Positions 24,799-34,900 of a DNA stretch of 64,000 nucleotides are shown here, in pieces. Source of the DNA: an uncultured Muribaculaceae bacterium (GTDB lineage Bacteria; Bacteroidota; Bacteroidia; Bacteroidales; Muribaculaceae); contig CAJTME010000012.1 in assembly GCA_910577315.1 (NCBI GenBank), positions 42,398 through 106,397 of the forward strand. Direction: 5' to 3'. Position numbers and translations under genes: made by a program. Below the pieces are notes generated by a model. It searched no databases, was not told the origin of the DNA, and saw nothing but the letters and a program-made list of their open reading frames with translations. Position 1 is the first letter of the stretch; each line of letters starts with the position of its first letter.

Positions 24799-26550
24799 AT
24801 GCACAGACCATTTATAATATTAATAATCCTTATCGTTTGGCTGCCGGCAATATGGGCGAAGGGGCAGGTTCCGACCGAGCTGATGCTGCATCAGCTCGAC
24901 AGCGTCGTCGCCGACCGCGACAAGTATGTCGAGGCCAAACTCGCCCGTCTGAATGAAATGCACCGGGAACTCGCCGCTTTCTCGGACGATGAACAGGAGC
25001 GGTTTAAGGGATTGGGGCGGCTGTACGGCGAGTATCATTCGTTCAATGCAGATTCTGCGTATGTGATGGCGCAGCGGCAGCTGGAACTGGCCCGTGGAAT
25101 GGGCGACAGGAACCTGACGATGAACGCCATGCTGAACAAGTCCAATATTTTGAGCAACGTCGGGATGTATCATGAGGCGCTGGAGCTTGTCGACTCGATA
25201 CGGGCGGAAGAACTGCCGGATTACCTGCGCGCCTATTACTTCCACACAAAGCGGACGCTATACGGCAACCTGGCCAATTTTGCGACGTTCAAGCCCGAGA
25301 AAGAGCATTACGAGAGGCTGACCGACGCCTACCGCGACTCGCTGCTGACGGTGAACGACCCGGAATCGGTTTTCTACGCAATCATCAAGGCCGACCAGCT
25401 CAACGTGCACAACAGGCCGAAGGAAGCGATAGACATGCTCGAAGCTTTCATCCGCGACCACGAGCTGCCCGAGCACGAGCTGGCCATCTGCTCCTATACC
25501 CTCTCGGACGCGTACGGCAAGGTGAACGACCTCGAAAATCAGAAAAGGCAGCTGATCATATCGTCAATATCGGATATGAAAACGGCTGTCAGGGAATATG
25601 TGTCGCTGCGACAGCTGGCCCTGATGCTGTATAAGGAAGGCGATCTCGAACGGGCCTACAACTTCCTGACGATAGCGGTGGAGGATGCGGCCAAGAGCAA
25701 TGCCAAACAGCGCATAATCGAACTCAACGACTCGTATCCGATGATAAACCGGATATATGTCGAGACCGTGCATGCCCAAAAGAAGACCCTGGAGCGCACG
25801 ATAATGATAATAACGGTGCTGTCAGTCATCTTGATAGTGCTGCTTTTCTACATGCGCAAGCAGATGCAGAAAATCGCCGCCGGCCGCAGGGAAGTGGAGG
25901 CTGCGAACAACAAGCTGAGCGACCTGAACAGCAGGCTGACGGATTCGAACGACAGGCTGAACGAACTGAACGGCCAGCTTATCGAATCAAACGACAAGCT
26001 GAACGACCTGAACCGGCAGCTGATCAGCTCAAACGGCAAGCTGCAGGAGGCATATACGGCCATCGCCGAGATTTCAGAACTGAAAGAGGTGTACATATGT
26101 CAATATATGGACCGCTCGCTGGAATATATCGAGATGCTGGACGGATACAGGAAGTCGGTGGGCAAACTTGTCAACAGCGGCAAGACTGCCGAGCTGCAGA
26201 AACTGATCAAATCGACCCAGATGATTGACAGCGAGCTGAAGTCGTTCTACGACCAGTTTGACAAGACGTTCCTGAGCCTGTTCCCGACATTTGTCGAGGA
26301 TTTCAACAAACTACTTCTGCCGGAAGAATCAATAATACCCAAGAAGCAGGGAACCCTCACCACCGAGCTAAGAATATTCGCCCTGATACGCCTGGGAATT
26401 ACCGACAGCGACAAAATCGCAAAATTCCTCAGGTACTCGCTGACCACAATATATAATTACAGAACCAAGGTCAGGAATAAGGCGAAAGGCGACCGCAATT
26501 CGCTGGAAAGCGAGGTTGCGAAGATAGGCCGCAACTCGGAGGGGAACTGA
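24799..26550 (+). CDS. SusR-like membrane-spanning regulator (DUF6377 family)
   Basis: The 583-residue protein has a signal or anchor segment (residues 1-22), a periplasmic TPR-like helical sensor (about 30-325), one membrane span (about 333-350, IIMIITVLSVILIVLLFYM), a coiled coil (about 355-415) built of near-perfect 14-residue repeats around LNDLN..L..SN.K, then a DUF6377 region. A C-terminal helix-turn-helix (LTTELRIFALIRLGITDSDK...LTTIYNYRTKVRNKAKG) completes it. Regulators of this architecture, such as SusR of the starch system, sense oligosaccharides in the periplasm and activate the adjacent SusC/D operon. The gene directly precedes the SusC gene with its own promoter. The exact inducing sugar cannot be read from the sequence. 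Confidence 0.88.
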   Translation: MHRPFIILIILIVWLPAIWAKGQVPTELMLHQLDSVVADRDKYVEAKLARLNEMHRELAAFSDDEQERFKGLGRLYGEYHSFNADSAYVMAQRQLELARGMGDRNLTMNAMLNKSNILSNVGMYHEALELVDSIRAEELPDYLRAYYFHTKRTLYGNLANFATFKPEKEHYERLTDAYRDSLLTVNDPESVFYAIIKADQLNVHNRPKEAIDMLEAFIRDHELPEHELAICSYTLSDAYGKVNDLENQKRQLIISSISDMKTAVREYVSLRQLALMLYKEGDLERAYNFLTIAVEDAAKSNAKQRIIELNDSYPMINRIYVETVHAQKKTLERTIMIITVLSVILIVLLFYMRKQMQKIAAGRREVEAANNKLSDLNSRLTDSNDRLNELNGQLIESNDKLNDLNRQLISSNGKLQEAYTAIAEISELKEVYICQYMDRSLEYIEMLDGYRKSVGKLVNSGKTAELQKLIKSTQMIDSELKSFYDQFDKTFLSLFPTFVEDFNKLLLPEESIIPKKQGTLTTELRIFALIRLGITDSDKIAKFLRYSLTTIYNYRTKVRNKAKGDRNSLESEVAKIGRNSEGN

Positions 26551-26573
26551 CGCGGGGTCGTCCAACACTTTAA

Positions 26574-26634
26574 GGTTGCCTGCCGCCAGGCGGGGGCAAC
26601 CGTTACGTTATGGCGGGGACATGGTTCCCGCCAT
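26574..26634 (+). terminator. Paired hairpins after the regulator gene
   Basis: GGTTGCC...GGCAACC (26574-26601) is followed by ATGGCGGG...CCCGCCAT (26610-26634) and TTGTCTTT. The second hairpin is the likelier terminator separating the regulator from the SusC operon. Confidence 0.65.
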
Positions 26635-26767
26635 TGTCTTTGATGGCCTTTTTCAGGGGAAAAAAGGCTTCGCTTTCAACTACATAAATGGCCGGGGTGG
26701 GCTGAGTCAGATGGTTTGTTATCAGTGCTTTACCACTGAAAAACCACTACTTTTTGGATGTGTGGCA

Positions 26768-26798
26768 TTGACATGAATCGCCATAGTGCCTAATTTTG
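26768..26798 (+). promoter_or_regulatory. Promoter of the SusC/D polysaccharide utilisation operon
   Basis: TTG at 26768-26770 and TAATTTTG at 26791-26798 are 20 bases apart. The leader to the SusC ATG is about 35 bases. The region 26640-26767 upstream is the likely place for regulator binding, but no clear direct or inverted repeat stands out. Confidence 0.65.
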
Positions 26799-26833
26799 CA
26801 ATAAACAAACCAATTAAATCTAATTATCACGAA

Positions 26834-29821
26834 ATGGAAAAGTTTAAATTGCCATTAAGGCTGTTGTACCTTTTGCTGTTTGTGCTGTCGACAGTTTCAT
26901 TGCCGGCTCAGCAAATCAGCATATCGGGAACGGTCAGCGATTCATCAGGGGAACCACTGATAGGAGCCAGCGTCACCGTACCTGGAACCAAAATCGGCGC
27001 CGCGACTGACATAGATGGAAATTTCAGCCTTACAGCTGATGCGAAATCGACATTGCACTTTAGTTATGTAGGCTATAAATCACAAGATGTGGCCGTCAAC
27101 GGACGCACGACCATCAATGTCGTGATGGAAGAAAATTCGGAGGTTCTCGACGAAGTTGTGGTTGTCGGCTACGGCACCATGGATAAAAAAGAACTTACCT
27201 CGGCAATCTCGCATGTTAGTGAAAAGGACTTCCTCACGGTTAGCACCCTCGACCCGTCGATGATGATTCAGGGCAAAGTTCCCGGCGTGTCCATCACCAA
27301 CACCGGCTCGGGCGACCCGAACAATCAGGCGAGCATCCAGATCCGTGGCGTGTCGTCGCGTTCGGCCGGCCTCGGTCCGCTGATTGTAATCGACGGCGTG
27401 CCCGGCGGCAACCTCACCAACATCAATCCCAACGACATCGCGTCGTTCGACATCCTTAAGGATGGCGCCGCCTCGGCCATTTACGGTACCCGCGGTTCGA
27501 ACGGCGTAATCGTCGTGACCACGAAGAAAGGCAGCAAGGACGGCAACACCCACGCCACCTATGCGGGCAATTTCGCATGGGACGTGGTCAACCGCGACCT
27601 GGACATGATGGATGCGCAGGACTATCGTGACGTGCGCCTGGGCTGGGGTGACCGCGGCGTGGACCTTGGCGGCAACCTTGACTGGTTTGACGCCGTGACC
27701 CGCACGGGTTTCACCATGCAGCATACCCTCACCGTCAGCGGCGGCAACGAAAGGAGCAATTACCGCGTGAGCGCCGACTACCGCGACGCCAACGGTATCG
27801 ACCTGCGTTCGAGCCGCGAGGAATATGGCGCGCGTGCGTCGGTGATGCACACCACCAAAGGCGGCCTCTTCACCATACAGATGAACATTGCCCCCCGCAT
27901 CATCTACCGTGACGCCGCAGACTGGAGCGTGTTTAAAGATGCCCTCGAGGCCAATCCCACGACTCCGCTGATGAACCCGGAAAATCCGTCGCAGTATTAT
28001 AATTTCTATGGACAGATCGTAGGCAGCAATCCCGTGGAACGTCAGAAACTCGAAAAAGACCACGCCGACACGAAGCTCCTCGACTGGGACGGCACCGTTA
28101 AGCTCAACCTGCTGCCCCTGCTGGCCAAGAACGGGGAAAGCAAACATAATCTCACCACCCAGGTGATGTTTGCAGACCATCAGTACAGCAACAACAATTC
28201 CTATTTCCGCCCGTCGACGAGCACCAGCTCGATTAACGACGGCCACGACGGCGTTGCGAGCCGTTCATATTCGAAAGAGCGGCAGTATGTGGTGGAATGG
28301 CTCACCAATTACAGCGCCCGTTTTGCCGAAAAGCATAATGTGAAGGCGATGGTGGGTTATTCATATCAGTATTCCCAGTACTCGGGCTTCAACGCCGAGA
28401 ACAAGGACTTCCCCAATGACGGCCTCGGAGCCGACAACCTCGGCTCGGGCGAATGGGCCAAGGAAGAAGGCGAGGTCATGATGGGCAGCTACAAGAACGA
28501 TGCCAAACTCATATCGTTCTTCGGCCGCGTCAGCTATGACTATGAGGGCAAATACCTGCTGACCGCCTCCCTGCGCCACGAAGGTTCGTCAAAATTCGGA
28601 CAGAACCATAAATGGGGTAATTTCCCCGCCGTATCGGCCGGCTGGCGCATCTCGCAGGAATCGTTCATGCGCGGCATCGAATGGATCAACGACCTTAAAA
28701 TCCGCGCCGACTATGGCGTGACCGGTAACCAGGATTTCGGCAGCTATCTGTCGATCAACACCATGTCGGGATTTGGCTACTACTTCTATAACGGCAAGTA
28801 CTTCCAGGTGTGGGGCCCGGGCAAGAATGTCAACCCCGACCTCAAATGGGAGAAAGGCAAGAACTGGAACGTGGGTATTGACTTCTCGCTGGTCAACAAC
28901 CGCATCTACGGCTCGCTGAACTATTTCAACCGCCGCCAGCAAGACCTGCTCGGCAACTATAAGGTGCCTGTGCCGCCGAATATCCACGACGAGACTTTCG
29001 TCAATGTCGGCACGATGAAAAACACCGGCTTTGAGTTTGATGTGAATTTCAACGTGGTTGACAACAAAGACTTCTCGTACAGCTTTGGCGTGGTGGGAAC
29101 GGTGATGAGCAATAAATTTGTCGAGTTCAGCAATTCCCAGTATGTCGGCCAGGACTATTATAATGTGTGCGGAACTCAGGATCCGTATCCCTTCTACAAC
29201 CTACAGCGCATAGAAAAAGGCAAGTCGCTGGGCAACTTCTACATGTGGCGCTATGCCGGCATCACCTCAGACGGCGACTGGCTGGTCTATGACAAGGACG
29301 GTGATATTGTGATGGCATCGCAGGCCACGGATGAAGACCGCTGCATCGTGGGCAACGGCATGCCCAAGTTCACAATGTCGACAAGCCATAATTTCCGCTA
29401 CCGCAATTTCGACCTGTCGCTGTTCTTCCGTGGAGCGTTTGACTATGACATATTCAATATCCACGACTTCTATTACGGAACGAGAAACTTCAACGGCAAT
29501 GTGCTTAAAAAGGCCTATGGCAAGAATTTCGACATATCGCCCAACGCCGCTCCTGTCGTAAGCGACTATTTCCTCGAACGCGGCGATTACTTCAAGCTGG
29601 ATATGATCACGCTCGGATATACACTCAATCTCCCGAAGTGCCGGTTCCTGGACCGTGTGCGGGTCTACGGCACGGTCAAGAACGTGTTCACCCTGACCAA
29701 ATTCAGCGGAGTCGATCCGTCGACATATCAGGTTAACGGTCTTGAGCCCGGCGCACAGGGCAGCCGTTCATATTATCCCTCTACCCGCCAGTTCATTGCC
29801 GGCGTGCAGGTCGATTTCTAA
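26834..29821 (+). CDS. SusC-like TonB-dependent outer-membrane transporter
   Basis: SusC proteins import oligosaccharides across the outer membrane with energy from TonB. The product is 995 residues from the ATG at 26834. An in-frame GTG upstream is rejected because MEKFKLPLRLLYLLLF begins the signal peptide. After the signal come the carboxypeptidase-D-like domain (ISGTVSDSSGEPLIGASVTV), the TonB-box region DEVVVVGYGT, the plug (IQIRGVSSRSAG and NGVIVVTTKKG) and a 22-strand-type barrel ending in FIAGVQVDF. It is the first gene of the operon and is followed after 20 bases by the SusD gene, its usual lid partner. The length and all expected segments are intact. Confidence 0.97.
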   Translation: MEKFKLPLRLLYLLLFVLSTVSLPAQQISISGTVSDSSGEPLIGASVTVPGTKIGAATDIDGNFSLTADAKSTLHFSYVGYKSQDVAVNGRTTINVVMEENSEVLDEVVVVGYGTMDKKELTSAISHVSEKDFLTVSTLDPSMMIQGKVPGVSITNTGSGDPNNQASIQIRGVSSRSAGLGPLIVIDGVPGGNLTNINPNDIASFDILKDGAASAIYGTRGSNGVIVVTTKKGSKDGNTHATYAGNFAWDVVNRDLDMMDAQDYRDVRLGWGDRGVDLGGNLDWFDAVTRTGFTMQHTLTVSGGNERSNYRVSADYRDANGIDLRSSREEYGARASVMHTTKGGLFTIQMNIAPRIIYRDAADWSVFKDALEANPTTPLMNPENPSQYYNFYGQIVGSNPVERQKLEKDHADTKLLDWDGTVKLNLLPLLAKNGESKHNLTTQVMFADHQYSNNNSYFRPSTSTSSINDGHDGVASRSYSKERQYVVEWLTNYSARFAEKHNVKAMVGYSYQYSQYSGFNAENKDFPNDGLGADNLGSGEWAKEEGEVMMGSYKNDAKLISFFGRVSYDYEGKYLLTASLRHEGSSKFGQNHKWGNFPAVSAGWRISQESFMRGIEWINDLKIRADYGVTGNQDFGSYLSINTMSGFGYYFYNGKYFQVWGPGKNVNPDLKWEKGKNWNVGIDFSLVNNRIYGSLNYFNRRQQDLLGNYKVPVPPNIHDETFVNVGTMKNTGFEFDVNFNVVDNKDFSYSFGVVGTVMSNKFVEFSNSQYVGQDYYNVCGTQDPYPFYNLQRIEKGKSLGNFYMWRYAGITSDGDWLVYDKDGDIVMASQATDEDRCIVGNGMPKFTMSTSHNFRYRNFDLSLFFRGAFDYDIFNIHDFYYGTRNFNGNVLKKAYGKNFDISPNAAPVVSDYFLERGDYFKLDMITLGYTLNLPKCRFLDRVRVYGTVKNVFTLTKFSGVDPSTYQVNGLEPGAQGSRSYYPSTRQFIAGVQVDF

Positions 29822-29841
29822 TAACATAAAAAACTGATTAA

Positions 29842-31572
29842 ATGAAATTCCTCAGAAACATAGCAGTCGCAGCAATCTCAATGGTGGCGCTGGGAAGCTG
29901 CACGGATCTTGATGAGACTCTGTATGATCAAGTCGGGTCTGAGAACTACTACAATACAAAAATGGATGTCATACGTGCGACATTCCGCCCGTTTGAGCAT
30001 GCGTTCTGGAGCATCGGCAGCCGCCATGTCCTCAATGAACTGACCGCCGACCAGCTCATCACCCCAACCCGCGACGGCTGGTGGTATGACGGCGGCAAGT
30101 GGGAACGCCTCCACTACCATACATGGACCGTCGACGACCTTGGCGAAGCGCAGACCGAATGGAACGGCTGTTTCCAGGGCATCATGCAGTGCAATCTCGT
30201 AATTGAAGACCTGGGCAAGTTCACGCCCGAGAGATTCGGCTTCTCGCAGCTTGAGTTCGATAACCTGCAGGCCCAGTGCCGCGCCCTGCGCGTATGGTTC
30301 TACATACGCCTGCTTGACTCGTTCCGCAATGTTCCCCTTGTGACGACATACAGCGACATGCCGAACAACCCGCAGGCCGAGCCGCAGGTCATCTTCAAGT
30401 TCATCGAAGACGAGCTGAAAGACTGCACCGGGCTGCTCATAAAGAAAGAGGGCCTCGGCTCAAACGCATCAATCCAGGGCCAGTGGACCCAGGCTGCGGC
30501 AGCCGCCCTGCTTGTCCGTCTTTACCTGAATGCGGAGGTGTATGTCGGAGAAGACCGTTATTCGGACTGCGCCGCAGTCGCGCAGGACATCCTTGACGGG
30601 GTTTACGGCGATTATGCCGTGGCCGACCGCTGGGACGCCGCCTTTGACTGGGATAATGACAATTGTGACGAGGTCATATTTGGATTCCCGGCATCGAAAG
30701 GCTACACTCATTGGCAATATGACGGCGACACTTACGGCTGGACGGTTCCTTCGAAAGCCGCTGATTTCTTCAACGACACAAAATCAGGAATCGGACACAA
30801 CACCAAGTATGCCGCCTCGCCCAGTTATGACCTGGACGGCCAGCTTTATGACTACGAACTCGGCATGCCGATTCAGAACTTCCGCAAATATCCCGGCGAC
30901 GAGCGCATGAAGCTGTACAAGAACCTTGGCAACAGCCGCAGGGAAGGCATGTTCCTCTTCGGCTACCTTGAATATACTGATAAAGAGACCGGGGCCACGA
31001 AACGCCTTCGCGCGCCGGAAGTGCCCTATGACCTCTACATCCGTGACGCAGTCGGAAAATTCCAGTCGATTGCACCAGATAAATGGCCGTCTGACAAAAA
31101 CAGCGTGTTGATGAACGGTGACCATAACTCGGGATGGCATTTTGTCAAATATCCGTTCTATGACGACAATGACCCCAATCAGCTTGAGAGTGATTACACG
31201 GAAATCCGTCTGCCTGAGGTTATCTACTCGCTGGCCGAGTGTAAGATGCGTGCAGGCGACCGCAATGGCGCGGCCAAACTGCTCAACTCGGTGCGCAAGC
31301 GCAACTATCCGGTCGAGAATCATGACGATGTGCTTTATTCGCCCGAAGGTAAGGTACGCTTCGATGAGAATGAAATGCTGGCCGAATGGGGCAGGGAATT
31401 CTTCGCGGAAAGCCGCCGTCGCATTGACCTGATCCGTTTCGGAAAGTTCAACACCGGCAAGTGGTGGGATAAGAATCCGGACACAGACAACCACACAGCC
31501 ATATTCCCCATTACCCGAACCATCCTGAACTCAAATTCGATACTCGTCCAGAACCCGGGTTATGGCAGATAA
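29842..31572 (+). CDS. SusD-like nutrient-binding lipoprotein
   Basis: SusD proteins cap the SusC barrel and bind the glycan at the cell surface. The 576-residue protein has a lipoprotein signal ending in LGSC (Cys about 20) and the RagB/SusD helical fold with TPR-like helices: QCRALRVWFYIRLLDSFRNVPLV in two parts, and the C-terminal EMLAEWGREFFAESRRRIDLIRFGKF hallmark region. The length is close to that of SusD itself. It follows the SusC gene by 20 bases and precedes the SusE/F-like gene by 29, a normal utilisation-locus order. Ligand specificity cannot be read directly; neighbouring GH97 and SusE/F-like modules point to alpha-glucan. Confidence 0.97.
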   Translation: MKFLRNIAVAAISMVALGSCTDLDETLYDQVGSENYYNTKMDVIRATFRPFEHAFWSIGSRHVLNELTADQLITPTRDGWWYDGGKWERLHYHTWTVDDLGEAQTEWNGCFQGIMQCNLVIEDLGKFTPERFGFSQLEFDNLQAQCRALRVWFYIRLLDSFRNVPLVTTYSDMPNNPQAEPQVIFKFIEDELKDCTGLLIKKEGLGSNASIQGQWTQAAAAALLVRLYLNAEVYVGEDRYSDCAAVAQDILDGVYGDYAVADRWDAAFDWDNDNCDEVIFGFPASKGYTHWQYDGDTYGWTVPSKAADFFNDTKSGIGHNTKYAASPSYDLDGQLYDYELGMPIQNFRKYPGDERMKLYKNLGNSRREGMFLFGYLEYTDKETGATKRLRAPEVPYDLYIRDAVGKFQSIAPDKWPSDKNSVLMNGDHNSGWHFVKYPFYDDNDPNQLESDYTEIRLPEVIYSLAECKMRAGDRNGAAKLLNSVRKRNYPVENHDDVLYSPEGKVRFDENEMLAEWGREFFAESRRRIDLIRFGKFNTGKWWDKNPDTDNHTAIFPITRTILNSNSILVQNPGYGR

Positions 31573-31601
31573 TATCAACAGCAACTAACAGAATAAGAAT
31601 C

Positions 31602-33443
31602 ATGAGACTGAATAATATACTATCTTTTTTGTCAGGGCTTCTGCTGCTGGTTATGTCGGCGGGATGTGACGGCGAGAAAGAGCTTATAATAATCGACGGC
31701 AATCTTCCAATCAAGACATCGTCGCTGTATCTGGTGGGTGATGCCACACCAAACGGCTGGAGCATCGACGCCCCCACGCCTATGACCGCCACAGAAGAAG
31801 ACCCATTGGTTTTCACCTGGGAAGGGCCTCTGAATGTCGGCGAAATGAAGCTGTGCCTTTCCACCGGCAGCTGGGACGCGCCTTTCATCCGTCCGGCCAG
31901 CGCCGGGGCGGTGATAAGCAGCGTGGGAGTCGCTGAAACGACTTTTGCGATGCACGCCGGAGATCCCGATGACAAATGGAAAGTTACCGAGGCGGGCATA
32001 TACAACCTCCGTTTCGACTTGCGTAACTGGACGATGAGCGCCGATTTCATGCGCCCGCAGGACGCTCCCGTCATAGAACCCATCGTAACGGACGCCGTGT
32101 ATCTGGTGGGTGACTTCAATGGCTGGGACATCAATTCTCCTGCCCAGCTTGAAAAGAAATCAGACTTCATATTTGTATATGAAGGTCCGTTGACTGCCGG
32201 AGAGGTGAAGGCATGCCTTACGACCGGCAGCTGGGATGTGCCATTTATCCGACCCGAAAACGGCGGATGCAAGATTGGCAAGGACGGCGTGGAAAGCGAT
32301 ACTTTCGTGTATACCGCCGGCCCCGACAATAAATGGAATGTGGAAGAGCCCGGCATCTACCGTCTGACGTTCGATCTTGAGAACTGGACTATCGCGGCTG
32401 AATATACCGGAGTGTTCACACCCGCCCGCAAGCTCTATATGATTGGTGACGCCACCGAAGGCGGCTGGAGCTGGGACAATGCGACCGTTATCGAGGCAAC
32501 CGCAGGAAACAACGATGTCTTTGTTTGGGAAGGTGAACTGGGCCGCGGAACTTTCAAGGCAAGTGAGACTAAGGACTTCTCGGCGCCGTTCTACCGTCCC
32601 TCCACGCCAAACTGTGAAGTGTCGGAAACAGGCGTGGCCGCCAATGATATGGTATTCACCGACGCCCCCGATGACCAGTGGCTTGTGACAACGGCCGGTA
32701 AATACAGGTTGACCTTCAACACCTCCGACATGACCTTCAATGCCGAATTCCTTTCGGGTTCAGTGGCTCTTCCGTCACTTTATCTGATTGGCGAGGCTAC
32801 TGCCGGCGGATGGAGCCTGGATGACGCAACAGAGGTGACCGCCGCAGAAGAGAACCTTTATGTATGGGAAGGTGCCCTCAAAGAAGGTATATTCAAGGCT
32901 TGCCTGACAAAGGATTTCAGCGCGCCGTTCTATCGTCCGGCGATGGCCAACTGCGAAGTGTCGAAGGCAGGAGTAGCCGACAACAGAATGGTGTTCACCA
33001 CCGACCCCGATGACCAATGGAAGGTGGTTGCGGCCGGAAAATACCGTCTCACTTTCAATCTTGCCGACATGACCTTCAACGCCGAGTACCTTGAGGATGC
33101 CGCGGTTGTGGCTCCCCTCTACATGATAGGTGAGGCTACTTCGGGTGGCTGGAGCCTTGACGATGCCACGGTTTTCACACCGGCAGAGGGTGTGGACGGA
33201 GAATATACATGGACCGGCCACCTCAAGCTGGGAACATTCAAGGCTTGCAGCGAAAAGGACTTCTCGGCTCCGTTCTACCGCCCGTCGCGGGCTGATGTCG
33301 AAGTGTCGGAAAAGGGTGTGGCCGCCAATGACATGGTCTACACCACGGGCCCCGACGACCAGTGGAAAGTTGTGAAGGAAGGCAAATACGAGCTTACTCT
33401 CAACATCAAGGAAATGACAATCAAAGCCAAGTATCTCGACTGA
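31602..33443 (+). CDS. SusE/SusF-like surface lipoprotein with five tandem binding modules
   Basis: The 613-residue lipoprotein has a lipobox (VMSAGC, Cys about 22). Five repeated modules of about 110-120 residues begin at about 41, 164, 276, 391 and 504, each opening with a variant of LYLVGDATPNGWS and containing F-APFYRP and DDQWKV elements with conserved tryptophans. SusE and SusF of the starch system have two and three such starch-binding modules. Five in one chain is more than either, and modules 3-5 are especially alike, suggesting recent internal duplication. It lies after the SusD gene and before the hydrolase genes. Function inferred: multivalent glucan binding on the outer surface. 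Confidence 0.9.
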   Translation: MRLNNILSFLSGLLLLVMSAGCDGEKELIIIDGNLPIKTSSLYLVGDATPNGWSIDAPTPMTATEEDPLVFTWEGPLNVGEMKLCLSTGSWDAPFIRPASAGAVISSVGVAETTFAMHAGDPDDKWKVTEAGIYNLRFDLRNWTMSADFMRPQDAPVIEPIVTDAVYLVGDFNGWDINSPAQLEKKSDFIFVYEGPLTAGEVKACLTTGSWDVPFIRPENGGCKIGKDGVESDTFVYTAGPDNKWNVEEPGIYRLTFDLENWTIAAEYTGVFTPARKLYMIGDATEGGWSWDNATVIEATAGNNDVFVWEGELGRGTFKASETKDFSAPFYRPSTPNCEVSETGVAANDMVFTDAPDDQWLVTTAGKYRLTFNTSDMTFNAEFLSGSVALPSLYLIGEATAGGWSLDDATEVTAAEENLYVWEGALKEGIFKACLTKDFSAPFYRPAMANCEVSKAGVADNRMVFTTDPDDQWKVVAAGKYRLTFNLADMTFNAEYLEDAAVVAPLYMIGEATSGGWSLDDATVFTPAEGVDGEYTWTGHLKLGTFKACSEKDFSAPFYRPSRADVEVSEKGVAANDMVYTTGPDDQWKVVKEGKYELTLNIKEMTIKAKYLD

Positions 33444-33464
33444 AAAATCTTTTAACCATTGAAT

Positions 33465-34886
33465 ATGAAAAAAATGAATATACTGGCAGCGGCACTGACG
33501 GCAACTATGCTTGCAGGGTGTGCCAACGATGACTACTACGAAATGCGTTATCCGCCAAAATACGAGCTTCCCGAACTCCCCGCCGTGGAGGACATACATA
33601 AGTTCAAGGCTCCGCTCTACTGGAGCGTATATGAATACTGCTATGTAAACGAGCAGAACGGCATTTCCAATTCCGATCAGGACATTACCCCGGCGGAATG
33701 GGACAAAATCATCGACTGGGTCGTGAAAGAACTGAAGCCCTACGGCTATGACATGGTCTGCACCGACGGCTTCATCCCCATGCTGTCGAACGATGCCACG
33801 GGGTATATGACCCATTACGGTTCCATGGCCCTGAAAGATCTTGTGGAGAAATGCAAGGCCAAGGGCCTGAAGGTGGGCGTCTATGACAATCCGCTGTGGA
33901 TTCATGGCCCGCGCGAGACAAAAATCGAGGGAACCGAGTACACCTTCGGGGGTCTGTACTGGAACGGGACAACAGAGATAATGAACCCCTCGACCGACAA
34001 CATGTGGTTCAACTGGGCTGTCGCCGAGAATCCCGGCTGCAAGGAATACATAGACGGTTTCTTCAAACACTACAAGGAACTCGGCATCGAATACATACGC
34101 ATGGACTTCCTGTCGTGGTATGAGGACGGCAAGGACCGCAACATCGGGGTGGTGGGTCACGGCTATGGCCGCGAGTCGTATGCCCGGGCCCTTAATTATA
34201 TCGCTGAGGCCGCCAAGAAATATGGCATCTTCACGTCGCTTGTCATGCCCCATCTGTATAACGACGCCGAGGTTGAGGCCATGTACGGCAATATGGTCCG
34301 TATCGTAGCCGACACTGCCGGCGGCGGATGGTGGCACTGCTCGGCCGCCGACAAAGGCAAGTCCTACACGACATGGCCCAACTGCATGAATATGTTCGAC
34401 GGGTTCACATACTGGTCGCATATCGCCGGGCGCGACAAGGTGATTCTTGACGGAGACTTTATCCGCCTGAATACCTTCTCGACCGATGCCGAGAAAGAAA
34501 CGGTGGTTTCGCTGCAGCTCATGGCCGGCGGCCCTGTAACGGTGGCCGACCAGTACACCACCATAGGTGATAACGTAAAGTTCTATCAGAACACCGAGCT
34601 CCTCGAACTGAACAAAGACCGCTTTGTAGGTCATCCCCTCAGCGACAAACTCAACGATCCGAACAATCAGGTATGGTATGGCCAGATGTCGAACGGCGAC
34701 TATGTTATCGGTATGTTCAACCGCGATGACAATGCCCGCAGCGTGAGTGTAGACTTTTCCGAACTTGGAATATCGGGCGAATGGAAGGTGCGCGACCTGT
34801 GGAAACACGCCGACGAAGGCAGTGCCTCGTCCATTACCGCCTCGCTTCCGGCTCATGGATGCAAAATTGTAAGACTCACGAAATAA
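33465..34886 (+). CDS. Clan GH-D (GH27-like) glycoside hydrolase lipoprotein
   Basis: The 473-residue protein starts at the ATG at 33465 (an in-frame TTG two codons earlier is not needed). MLAGC forms a lipobox, so it is probably exposed on the cell surface. The TIM barrel resembles GH27/GH36: KGLKVGVYDNP, the nucleophile region EYIRMDFLSW (Asp about 214), and the acid/base region MVRIVADTAGGGWW (Asp about 283). A C-terminal beta domain contains VRDLWKHADEG and LPAHGCKIVRL, typical of GH27. GH27 includes alpha-galactosidases, alpha-N-acetylgalactosaminidases and isomalto-dextranases. The glucan-type neighbours favour an alpha-glucan activity such as isomalto-dextranase, but this is inference. 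It lies 21 bases after the SusE/F-like gene and 14 before the GH97 gene. Confidence 0.82.
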   Translation: MKKMNILAAALTATMLAGCANDDYYEMRYPPKYELPELPAVEDIHKFKAPLYWSVYEYCYVNEQNGISNSDQDITPAEWDKIIDWVVKELKPYGYDMVCTDGFIPMLSNDATGYMTHYGSMALKDLVEKCKAKGLKVGVYDNPLWIHGPRETKIEGTEYTFGGLYWNGTTEIMNPSTDNMWFNWAVAENPGCKEYIDGFFKHYKELGIEYIRMDFLSWYEDGKDRNIGVVGHGYGRESYARALNYIAEAAKKYGIFTSLVMPHLYNDAEVEAMYGNMVRIVADTAGGGWWHCSAADKGKSYTTWPNCMNMFDGFTYWSHIAGRDKVILDGDFIRLNTFSTDAEKETVVSLQLMAGGPVTVADQYTTIGDNVKFYQNTELLELNKDRFVGHPLSDKLNDPNNQVWYGQMSNGDYVIGMFNRDDNARSVSVDFSELGISGEWKVRDLWKHADEGSASSITASLPAHGCKIVRLTK

Positions 34887-34900
34887 AACCCTAAAAATCA

